A stretch of DNA of 19,186 bases from Bacteroidales bacterium. Its GTDB lineage: Bacteria > Bacteroidota > Bacteroidia > Bacteroidales > VadinHA17. Shown piece after piece: positions 6,968 to 14,058 of the stretch; position 1 is the stretch's first letter; every line of letters starts with the position of its first letter. The stretch covers positions 2,298,641-2,317,826 of the forward strand of contig CP070687.1 of assembly GCA_020353115.1 (NCBI GenBank), read 5' to 3'. A program made the position numbers and the translations under genes. The notes below the pieces were generated by a model, which did no database searches, had not been told where the DNA came from, and worked only from the letters and a program-made list of their open reading frames with translations.

Positions 6968-9394
6968 TTAAAAAGGATATCCGATAGCGAAATGTAAGAC
7001 AAAATCATCTTTTTTTATGGAGGGGCCCCGGTTCCCGATAATCCATTTCTTTGATATCCCCTCTTCTGTATCGGCCTGAATATCATATCCCTGCGGATCA
7101 CGCAGTTTCATCCCCAGGTCCAGCCGGAATACAAAAAAGGAGAGGTCAAAACGCAATCCGAGTCCGGTACCTACAGCAAGATCCTTATAGAATTTATTCC
7201 ATCGGAAAAAAGCGGGATCCTGATCCATAATATCCTTATCCTCTTTTATGGTCCAAATGTTTCCTGCATCAAGGAACCAGGCTCCTTCAAGAATCCAGAA
7301 CAGCTTAAACCTGTACTCCAGGTTCGCTTCCAGTTTAATATCGGCTGTCTGATTGAAAAAGAGGTTTTCACCTGCCCGGGTTGATCCTGGTCCAAGCGAT
7401 CGTACATGCCAGGCTCTTACTCCGTTCGCTCCCCCGCTGAAAAATTGTTCGGTGAAAGGAACGCTGATTGAATTCCCATATGGATAGGCAGCTCCCAATG
7501 AAATCCGGTATATCAGATCGTTGGTTTCATTCAGTACCTGATTATACCTTAAGTCAATATCACCCTTTACAAATTGAGCATATTCCAGGCCGAACAGTTT
7601 ATAGCCACTGTTTTCCGGTTCCGGGGTATTCGCCAGTTGATTGATCCCGTATACCAAATTGCCGGCCGTTTCCATATTAAGCCTGAAAAAAATAAAATCC
7701 TCTTTCCTGTTTATCTTCTGGTTGTTAAATATGTAGGAATAGTTCAAACCGTTAATAAATACGTCTCTGTAGCTATACTCCAGGTATGTTCCCTTTATTG
7801 TCCTTTCATAAACAGTGTCAATATTATGAATATGTACTGCATTTATATCAATTGGCCTGATCAAGTGAGATGAATAATCCGGGCTGAACCAGTTATAACC
7901 TATGGAAGCATTGGCAGAGGTTCGTGTATATACAGGCCGCCGCTGGTAGTTATATGCAAGGCTGAAGGTGGTTTTCGGATCGTATTTTTTAACAAAACGC
8001 TCGGCCTCAAGGAAAGGCAGAAGGAATTTCGGAAAGGTAAGGTTCAGTTCTGCTCCGAGCTCGATCGTATTCTGAAATTCCAGCTCCAGGCTGTCTACAT
8101 ACTCTTCCGTAAGGGTTTCCAGAGCCCCTTTCAATTTCAGGTTTAGGATCTCTGCACCCCTGAAAAGATTCCTATGCTGGTACAGCAAATTAACAGCTCC
8201 ACCGAGGTTACCTGCCGAGTTGGTTCCTTCCAGCTCTACCATATAGGATTGCTGTGTGAAGGGTGCCAACTGTATAATACAATCCAGCAAATAGGTTCCG
8301 GTATCCGATTCATGTTCCACTTCCTCAAACTGGATATTGATCAGCCTGAATACACGCAATGATGATAAATGATTGTCGGTCTGTTCAACATTGGTCAGGT
8401 TATAAAGCTCACCTTCTTTTATGTAGTTGGACTGAACCACAACCTTTGGCTTGACATGGCCGGATTGTTCTTTGGTTATAAAATAGAGGCCATTATAGGA
8501 AATGGTATCCTGCCCTGCATAATATGCATCGGGATCACTTAATGCCTGCTGGGGGTTGAAGTTCGGGTAAACATACACTCGATTGATCCTGTACTTGTGG
8601 TGGGGAATCTTCCTGTACCTGCTTCCACTGATGCTCTGCTGGAAATTCTTGATTCCAATCTGGATATCCAGCCGATTACTGCCCAGTGCACTGTCGATTT
8701 CAAAAAACACATAATGTTTAGAAAAAGTGTAATAGCCTTCATTTCTTAATAACCGCTCCAGACGGTCTCTCTCCCTTTGTAAAATTTCCACATCGTATTT
8801 TTCACCTGGTTTTATTGTGGATGCAATTGTATCATTCAGGACAATACCACGTAAGGTAGTATCTTCGAAATCATACTGAACCTGCCGGATCATATACGGT
8901 TCATTGGACTGGATGGAATAGGTAATTCTGGCTTTCTTCTTCCTGAGTTCAACCGAATCGAATACCTCTGCATTAAAATATCCTTTCTGTGCAAGAACGG
9001 TTTTTAACTGGCTGGTCGATTTACCTGTCTGGTATTCATCATAGATAACAGGCTCTTCTCCAATGGTTCTTAACCAGTTGTTAATCTTGCCATCTTTCCC
9101 TCTGCGGGACAGGTTATAGAGCGAAAGATGAAATTTCAGCCCGAGTATGCGTCTGTTCGGTTTCTGCTTAATTACCTTTTCCAGATCTTTCCTGTTAATA
9201 CTCCGGTTCCTGTTCTCAATCCTGTATTTATTTAACAGATATTCGTTATCCGGTACATACTTTGTCGGGATGCAGGATGATAGAATCACAAAACCAATCA
9301 GAAGGATCGGTTTTGAAAAAGGGATAAGTAAATTTTTATATATTAATGAGAATTTCAAAATTTGCAGTGAAATTTCCGAATCGTATGAACGCAA
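6968..9394 (-). CDS. tamL: TamL-type BamA/TamA family outer-membrane lipoprotein
   Basis: This Omp85-superfamily protein has up to 808 residues. A hydrophobic signal ends in the lipobox ILSSC (Cys41 of the longest frame), so the mature protein is a predicted lipoprotein, the feature that separates Bacteroidota TamL from proteobacterial TamA. POTRA-like segments occupy roughly residues 60-370 (LKTVLAQKGYFNAEVFDSV; RERDRLERLLRNEGYYTFSK; YLLDCIIQL), and a C-terminal beta-barrel occupies about 390-808. The barrel contains FFSGGANGVRAW, like the conserved barrel motif of surface-antigen domains, and ends with a C-terminal Phe (GYPF), usual for outer-membrane barrels. Known relatives act with TamB in envelope assembly; no tamB is in this window. 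The start is uncertain: 9394 is TTG, and an in-frame TTG at 9358 would give a more usual signal peptide of about 29 residues before the Cys. Confidence 0.88.
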   Translation of the reverse strand: MRSYDSEISLQILKFSLIYKNLLIPFSKPILLIGFVILSSCIPTKYVPDNEYLLNKYRIENRNRSINRKDLEKVIKQKPNRRILGLKFHLSLYNLSRRGKDGKINNWLRTIGEEPVIYDEYQTGKSTSQLKTVLAQKGYFNAEVFDSVELRKKKARITYSIQSNEPYMIRQVQYDFEDTTLRGIVLNDTIASTIKPGEKYDVEILQRERDRLERLLRNEGYYTFSKHYVFFEIDSALGSNRLDIQIGIKNFQQSISGSRYRKIPHHKYRINRVYVYPNFNPQQALSDPDAYYAGQDTISYNGLYFITKEQSGHVKPKVVVQSNYIKEGELYNLTNVEQTDNHLSSLRVFRLINIQFEEVEHESDTGTYLLDCIIQLAPFTQQSYMVELEGTNSAGNLGGAVNLLYQHRNLFRGAEILNLKLKGALETLTEEYVDSLELEFQNTIELGAELNLTFPKFLLPFLEAERFVKKYDPKTTFSLAYNYQRRPVYTRTSANASIGYNWFSPDYSSHLIRPIDINAVHIHNIDTVYERTIKGTYLEYSYRDVFINGLNYSYIFNNQKINRKEDFIFFRLNMETAGNLVYGINQLANTPEPENSGYKLFGLEYAQFVKGDIDLRYNQVLNETNDLIYRISLGAAYPYGNSISVPFTEQFFSGGANGVRAWHVRSLGPGSTRAGENLFFNQTADIKLEANLEYRFKLFWILEGAWFLDAGNIWTIKEDKDIMDQDPAFFRWNKFYKDLAVGTGLGLRFDLSFFVFRLDLGMKLRDPQGYDIQADTEEGISKKWIIGNRGPSIKKDDFVLHFAIGYPF

Positions 9395-9485
9395 AGATAA
9401 CCATTCTCTTAATATACGGACCTGGTGATTTTATCATGTTTTACAGATAATACAAACAATATGCCTTCCGTGTAAACCGTAAGAA

Positions 9486-10286
9486 ATGATCAGCCGTAGC
9501 GATATAAAATTTATCCGTTCATTGAGGATAAAAAAATTCAGGGATATAAATCATCAGTTTGTCATCGAGGGGGACAAATTAGTCGCCGAGTTCCTGAACT
9601 CCTCATGGACGGTGTCCCACCTTCTCGGGAAAGATGAATGGCTGAACGGATTGTCGGAAAATCTTAAAACAAAACCGGAAAGGATTACGGAAGTTACGGA
9701 TCAGGAACTGAAGAAACTGAGCCTTCTGCGTACTCCGCATAATGTGATGGCAACGGTCCGAATACCTTCCGCACCTATTGACTGGGAGGAACTTACCTGC
9801 GGTTTATCTATTTTTCTTCACGATATCCAGGATCCGGGGAATCTGGGATCAATTATCAGGTCAGCCGGATGGTTTGGAATCGGACAAATCATATGTACCC
9901 CTTCTACTGTTGATGTATACAATTCGAAAGTGGTTCAGGCCAGTATGGGTAGTTTGCTAAATGTCAATGTGCATTATTGTAATCCGGAGGAATTTTTTAA
10001 CACGTATTCAAGAACAGGACTTCAGGTTTATGGTACCTGCCTTGAAGGTAAAAACATTTACGATTGTGACCTGGATAATGCAGGAGTGATCATTATGGGT
10101 AATGAGTCACGGGGTTTATCGGACCAGTACTCACCCTTCGTAACAAGAAAAATTACCATTCCCGGTTTTGAATCCCATGATCATCCCGTTGAGTCGCTAA
10201 ATGTTGCTGTTGCTGCAGCTATTGTGTGTTCCGAATTCAGGAGAAGGGCATACCCTCCAAAACCTATAAGCACCGGTAATGGATAG
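9486..10286 (+). CDS. TrmH/SpoU-family RNA 2'-O-methyltransferase
   Basis: This 266-residue SPOUT methyltransferase uses S-adenosylmethionine to methylate the 2'-hydroxyl of a ribose in tRNA or rRNA. The N-terminal substrate-binding domain (about 1-90) contains HQFVIEGDKLVAEFL, as in RlmB and TsnR relatives. The three SPOUT motifs are intact: motif 1 DPGNLGSIIRSA (about 116-127, with Asn119 and Arg125), motif 2 IIMGNESRGLS (202-212), and motif 3 ITIPG...VESLNVAVAAAI (224-246), which form the knotted SAM site. The target nucleotide cannot be told from sequence. The ATG at 9486 is the only reasonable start. The gene is divergent from tamL and convergent with porT. From memory, this neighbourhood (ubiE, porT, RNA methyltransferase, tamL) recurs in Bacteroidota, which supports the neighbouring calls. 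Confidence 0.93.
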   Translation: MISRSDIKFIRSLRIKKFRDINHQFVIEGDKLVAEFLNSSWTVSHLLGKDEWLNGLSENLKTKPERITEVTDQELKKLSLLRTPHNVMATVRIPSAPIDWEELTCGLSIFLHDIQDPGNLGSIIRSAGWFGIGQIICTPSTVDVYNSKVVQASMGSLLNVNVHYCNPEEFFNTYSRTGLQVYGTCLEGKNIYDCDLDNAGVIIMGNESRGLSDQYSPFVTRKITIPGFESHDHPVESLNVAVAAAIVCSEFRRRAYPPKPISTGNG

Positions 10287-10317
10287 GAACTCACGGAAAG
10301 TACCCTTCGGACAATTG

Positions 10318-10339
10318 TAATTCGGTGGTAATTCGGCGG
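10318..10339. repeat. Two tandem 11-bp units between the methyltransferase and porT
   Basis: TAATTCGGTGG and TAATTCGGCGG lie back to back and differ by one base. They sit in the 97-bp gap between two convergent stop codons. I see no strong hairpin with a T-tract here, so no terminator is called. Confidence 0.5.
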
Positions 10340-10383
10340 TACATTGGAGGCATTTCATTAATAAAAATTGGTATTAACCCGGT

Positions 10384-11130
10384 TTATTCAAAATGAAATG
10401 AGAGTATCCACAGAGTTGATCGGAGCCGATCGATTGCTTCAGCGTATTTGGCGTTCTGGCCTGCTGCAGGCTCATGAACAATCATATCCCTCATCCCGAC
10501 AGCCATTTTAAGTTCGGGACTGAGTTTGAAATACCTAAGGTAAAAATCGATTCCGAATCCGATCTCACCATATACATCCGATCTTTTCAACCGCACATAT
10601 TCGTTTCTGCCCCATTTTCCCTGGTCGTATTCTGTTCGTGCAGCAAGATCGATCCGGTAGCAGAGTCCTCCTACCAGGTATGGTCTGAAGTTATTGATTC
10701 GTTTTGATTTGTATTTGATGATCAACGGGAATTCCACAAAGGAGGATTCCAGCTTATGATTGTCGTTTTCAATCTCCCGGTCTTTACTGAAAAAGAACAA
10801 ACTTCTTTGTCCGAAGGAGATACCGGGTAAAAAGCGGAGGTCAAAATATTCGGCAAGCTTGTAGCTGGAAACGATCCCGACACTAAAACCAGGTGACAGA
10901 CGGCTTACATCCGCGTACAGGAATGCTGTATCGATCGGGAAGGTCTCTCCGGTATGATATACCGTAAAATCCATCGTATTAAGTCCGATCGTAAAACCGA
11001 AATGCAGCGGTTTCTTATCATATGCCGGATCATTTTTAACTTTTTGCTTTTGAGGGAAAGTCAAAACAGGAATCAGGATCAATATAATGGTAACTATCTT
11101 TCGCAAAACAAGTGAGTCGTTAGAATTCAC
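10384..11130 (-). CDS. porT: PorT-family outer-membrane protein (type IX secretion)
   Basis: This 240-248 residue protein has a signal peptide (RKIVTIILILIPVLTFPQ) followed by alternating beta-strand sequence. Segments typical of PorT/SprT are LHFGFTIGLNTMDFTVY, SPGFSVGIVSSYKLAEYFDLRF, PGISFGQRSLFFF, ESSFVEFPLIIKYKSKRINNFRPYLVGG and the ending LWILSFHFE with an acidic C-terminus. PorT is an outer-membrane beta-barrel protein needed for type IX secretion and, in gliding species, motility; its exact role in the machine is unsettled. The frame has no ATG start: it opens at GTG 11130, 18 bp after the ubiE-remnant stop, or at TTG 11106, which begins exactly at the signal peptide (MRKIVT). The gene is third in the purL, ubiE-remnant, porT unit. 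A generic PorT-like barrel protein is the alternative, but the ubiE neighbour favours true PorT. Confidence 0.8.
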   Translation of the reverse strand: MNSNDSLVLRKIVTIILILIPVLTFPQKQKVKNDPAYDKKPLHFGFTIGLNTMDFTVYHTGETFPIDTAFLYADVSRLSPGFSVGIVSSYKLAEYFDLRFLPGISFGQRSLFFFSKDREIENDNHKLESSFVEFPLIIKYKSKRINNFRPYLVGGLCYRIDLAARTEYDQGKWGRNEYVRLKRSDVYGEIGFGIDFYLRYFKLSPELKMAVGMRDMIVHEPAAGQNAKYAEAIDRLRSTLWILSFHFE

Positions 11131-11148
11131 TTTATTTAACTGGATAAT

Positions 11149-11452
11149 TCATAAATTATTATCCGAGGCCATTCTATACTTCGGGCAGATCCTGTCCATC
11201 CCAACCGACAGGTTCCGGTATGCTGATACGATAAAATCCACACGGTTCATTATCGACATAAAATCCTTATTATCAGACAAAGCATAAAATGGTTCCGGCA
11301 GGTATGAATAGGTGTATTGACCGCCAATAACCCATCTGCCATAAAAAGGTAAATTATCGAAAAAATTAAAAATCATATCTCCAGGTAATGCCGTTAAACA
11401 TCAGCTCAACCTGCTCATTTATCTTCAGGTCTGTGTTCTGGTATTGAGTTAT
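11149..11452 (-). pseudogene. ubiE: ubiE remnant: N- and C-terminal ends of menaquinone methyltransferase with the core deleted
   Basis: UbiE/MenG methylates demethylmenaquinone to menaquinone with SAM. On the minus strand, 11452-11369 reads ITQYQNTDLKINEQVELMF then NGITWRYDF and a stop. This is the UbiE N-terminal pattern, EQVExMFnxIxxRYDFLN in other Bacteroidota. In another frame, the 75-codon stretch 11376-11149 reads FNFFDNLPFYGRW, then YTYSYLPEPFYALSDNKDF, then FIVSAYRNLSVGM. This matches the UbiE C-terminus (YNFYF...LPxIGRW, YTYLPESVxAFPxxxDF, LSFGIxxIY). About 140 residues that should lie between, including the glycine-rich SAM-binding core (VLDxATGTGD), are absent, and the two parts meet near 11370 in different frames. 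No methyltransferase can be made. The N-terminal part also lacks a normal start (ATA where ATG is expected). Position after purL and before porT fits ubiE. Family patterns are recalled, not searched. Confidence 0.78.
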
Positions 11453-11490
11453 CCTGAAACAGGAGCAAAAATCCCATCCTGCTTTCTCTT

Positions 11491-13734
11491 TCATGAAAGT
11501 CCGTCAACTCCTTCAATCGCTTTCTCCAATGCCGTATCGTACTCTTTTCGTAAATCCCATATGAAGCCATACGAAATATCATCGATCCTGCATTCTCCTC
11601 TGGTGACATGTCCGAGAACAGAAAATGGGATCTCGGTTTTCAGCATATAGTCGATGAATTCCGTTTCCCGGGATGGAGCAACCGATACAACAATCCGGCT
11701 TTGGGCTTCGCCAAAAAGGAATGCATCCTTCCTGATTTCGGCATCGGTGGTAATGTCAAATCCAAGGCCTTTAGGTATTCCGGATTCAAGAAGGGAGATG
11801 AAAAGTCCTCCCTCTGAGACATCATGCGCAGATCTTACCAGGCTGAACCGGATAAGATCTTTTACCGTATTCTGAACGATATACTCAAAATCCAAATCAA
11901 AATGAGGCGGTGGTGATTTTTCAATTCCATGACAGGAAACAAGATACTCGGACGATGAAATATCGTTCTGAGATCTTCCGATAAGGTATATCATATTGCC
12001 TTTATTCTTAAAAGCCATGGTCATCTGGTTATTCTTTTCCCTCAGTAATCCAAGCATACCAATTGTCGGTGTCGGGAAAACAGGTACAACTTTGCCATCC
12101 AGGGAGGCCTGGTTATAGAAGCTCACGTTACCGCCGGTAACGGGTGTTTTGAATTTTCGGCACGCCTTCCCCATTCCCTTAACGGCCTGAACGAATTGCC
12201 AGTAAACCTCGGGATTGTAAGGATTGCCAAAATTCAGGCAATTGGTAATGGCTATCGGCTCCCCCCCTGCACATACAATATTTCTTGCAGCCTCGGCGAC
12301 GGCAATCTGGGTTCCGATATTGGGATCAGCCATCACATATCTGGAGTTGCAATCAACGGTTAATGCAAGTGCACTTCTCGTTCCCTTGATATTGACAAGA
12401 CCGGCATCGGACGGGAAATTAGTGCTCATATTATTGGTGCCTACCATTGTATCATACTGTTCATACACCCATTTCTTACAAGCAATATTCGGATTTCTGA
12501 CAAGCAATTGGATGATCTCTTTTATGTCTTCAGGTTCAGGAATATTGTCAATTGAGAATTTCTTATACTCCTTATAGTAACCGGGCACTTTATATTCTCT
12601 TTCATAGACCGGTGCTCCTCCTCCAAGAACAAGGCTTGTGGCAGGTACTTCAGCCACAAGCTTTCCATGCCTGTAGAAATAGAGTTTATCTTCACCGATC
12701 ACCTCCCCGATAATGGCACAGTTAAGGTCCCATTTCTCAAATATTGCCTCCACATCGTTCTCCCGGCCTTTTTTAACGACCACCAACATTCTTTCCTGGG
12801 ATTCAGACAAAAGTATTTCGTAAGGTTCCATATTGTGTTGCCGGAAAGGAACTTTATCAAGGTCTATACGCATACCATGTTTTCCTTTTGCGGACATTTC
12901 CGATGTTGAACAGATGATACCTGCCGCACCCATATCCTGCATTCCGACAACTGCACCGGTTTTATTAAGCTCGAGTGTAGCCTCAAGCAGCAGTTTCTCC
13001 TGGAAGGGATCACCGACCTGGATGGAGGGAATATCATCGGCGGAATCTTCCGTTATATCCGCTGAGGCAAATGTTGCACCGTGAATGCCATCCTTACCGG
13101 TAGAGGATCCGACGATATATACCGGATTACCGATCCCTTTTGCAACAGCCGAAATTAACCGGCCAGTTTTCAATAAGCCAACCGACATGGCATTCACCAG
13201 CGGATTGGCATTGTAACTGCTGTTGAAGTAAACTTCCCCTCCCACCACGGGAACACCGAATGAATTCCCGTAATCACCTATACCCTTAACCACTCCCCTC
13301 ATCAGGTACCTTGTTCTTTCCAGGCTGAGGTCCCCGAAACGCAGCGAATTCAACTGTGCAATTGGTCTGGCTCCCATTGTAAAAACATCCCTGTTTATTC
13401 CTCCAACCCCGGTTGCAGCTCCCTGGTACGGTTCTACCGCACAAGGGTGATTATGGGATTCAATTTTAAAGGCACATGCCAGTCCGTTTCCAATATCCAC
13501 CAGTCCTGCATTCTCCTTTCCGGCTTCCGCCAATAATTGAGCCCCTTTACGTGGTAACGTTTTCAGCCACCTGATGGAGTTCTTATAGGAAGCATGCTCG
13601 GACCACATTACCGAATAAATACTCAGTTCCGTGAAATTAGGCATCCTGCCCATGATTTCCCGGATCTTTTCAAATTCCTGCTGGTTCAGACCCAGTTCCT
13701 CTGCTACCTTTTGATTAACCTTGAACCTGGACAT
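11491..13734 (-). CDS. purL: Phosphoribosylformylglycinamidine synthase subunit PurL
   Basis: This is the 747-residue small-type PurL, which forms formylglycinamidine ribonucleotide from FGAR, ATP and glutamine-derived ammonia in purine synthesis. It normally works with separate PurQ and PurS, neither of which is in this window. Motifs from the ATG are MPNFTELSIYSVMWSEHASYKNS (about 31-53), FKIESHNHPCAVEPYQGAATGVGG (about 89-112), GVPVVGGEVYF, STGKDGIHGATFAS, VGDPFQEKLLLEA and MQDMGAAGIICSTSEM, which together give the duplicated AIRS-like ATP-binding folds. The C-terminal half keeps ITNCLNFGNP and TGGNVSFYN. The frame extends upstream to a TTG at 13770, but a perfect -7 box covers that codon, so translation must begin at ATG 13734. 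Downstream come the ubiE remnant and porT. Confidence 0.97.
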   Translation of the reverse strand: MSRFKVNQKVAEELGLNQQEFEKIREIMGRMPNFTELSIYSVMWSEHASYKNSIRWLKTLPRKGAQLLAEAGKENAGLVDIGNGLACAFKIESHNHPCAVEPYQGAATGVGGINRDVFTMGARPIAQLNSLRFGDLSLERTRYLMRGVVKGIGDYGNSFGVPVVGGEVYFNSSYNANPLVNAMSVGLLKTGRLISAVAKGIGNPVYIVGSSTGKDGIHGATFASADITEDSADDIPSIQVGDPFQEKLLLEATLELNKTGAVVGMQDMGAAGIICSTSEMSAKGKHGMRIDLDKVPFRQHNMEPYEILLSESQERMLVVVKKGRENDVEAIFEKWDLNCAIIGEVIGEDKLYFYRHGKLVAEVPATSLVLGGGAPVYEREYKVPGYYKEYKKFSIDNIPEPEDIKEIIQLLVRNPNIACKKWVYEQYDTMVGTNNMSTNFPSDAGLVNIKGTRSALALTVDCNSRYVMADPNIGTQIAVAEAARNIVCAGGEPIAITNCLNFGNPYNPEVYWQFVQAVKGMGKACRKFKTPVTGGNVSFYNQASLDGKVVPVFPTPTIGMLGLLREKNNQMTMAFKNKGNMIYLIGRSQNDISSSEYLVSCHGIEKSPPPHFDLDFEYIVQNTVKDLIRFSLVRSAHDVSEGGLFISLLESGIPKGLGFDITTDAEIRKDAFLFGEAQSRIVVSVAPSRETEFIDYMLKTEIPFSVLGHVTRGECRIDDISYGFIWDLRKEYDTALEKAIEGVDGLS

Positions 13735-13767
13735 AAAATGAGATAAAGTTTTTAAACTATCAACAAA

Positions 13768-13775
13768 CAAATATA
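13768..13775 (-). promoter_or_regulatory. -7 promoter box for purL
   Basis: On the minus strand this reads TATATTTG, a perfect match to the Bacteroidota -7 consensus TAnnTTTG, 33 bp upstream of the purL ATG at 13734. No clear TTTG is present at -33. The expected leader is short, about 25-30 nt. Confidence 0.55.
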
Positions 13776-13913
13776 ACCAACAATTGCTTCTTGGCGTTAT
13801 TTCCTGTTAAATTATTTCTTTACCGTAACACTCTCTATTCTTATTCCGTTCATCGCCTGACGACGGTAAACTCTGGCTGAAAAACGGACCTCCGGTAACC
13901 GTATGAACTGATA

Positions 13914-13944
13914 TTTTTACCATAACTCATTTTTACTATTTTTG
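13914..13944 (+). promoter_or_regulatory. Promoter for the Ldh-family dehydrogenase gene
   Basis: TATTTTTG at 13937-13944 matches TAnnTTTG perfectly. TTTT at 13914-13917, 19 bp upstream, matches three of four bases of the -33 TTTG. Transcription would start near 13950 and leave a leader of about 95 nt. Confidence 0.5.
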
Positions 13945-13971
13945 ACACTATATAAAAGCTGTCCGGCCGGT

Positions 13972-14058
13972 ATGATAAAAGATTCCACAACAACCAGATT
14001 TATCAGGAATATCCCGGATAAGAACAGATGCAAAGCAGAACAATATGTATACAGTTGA
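13972..14058 (+). CDS. Possible 28-codon upstream ORF overlapping the dehydrogenase start
   Basis: ATG at 13972 opens a 28-residue frame (begins MIKDSTTTRF, ends EQYVYS) that stops at 14056-14058, overlapping the first 14 bases of the dehydrogenase gene in another frame. It lies downstream of the predicted promoter, so it would be transcribed. Such an overlap could couple or dampen translation of the main gene. The peptide resembles nothing I know, and a chance ORF of this length is likely. Confidence 0.2.
   Translation: MIKDSTTTRFIRNIPDKNRCKAEQYVYS

Larger units (their letters stand above)
13735..14044. other. 310-bp divergent intergenic region between purL and the Ldh-family gene
   Basis: No ordinary gene is visible. 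The region holds a -7 box facing purL (13768-13775), a promoter facing the dehydrogenase (13914-13944) and the beginning of a short possible upstream ORF (from 13972). Between them are related ACGGTAA-type motifs: the inverted pair TTTACCGT (13819-13826) and ACGGTAAA (13863-13870), and the palindrome CGGTAACCG (13893-13901). These could be regulator sites, but nothing identifies a regulator. Confidence 0.6.

Noticed and set aside
10287..10383. Rho-independent terminator between the RNA methyltransferase and porT
   Set aside because: I found only a short tandem repeat and weak complementarity, with no GC-rich hairpin followed by a T-tract.
11415..11609. 64-codon minus-strand ORF overlapping the end of purL (MSPEENAGSM...)
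   Set aside because: It is out of frame inside the well-conserved purL C-terminus, and its last part runs through the ubiE remnant in a different frame from the recognisable UbiE sequence. It is a shadow.
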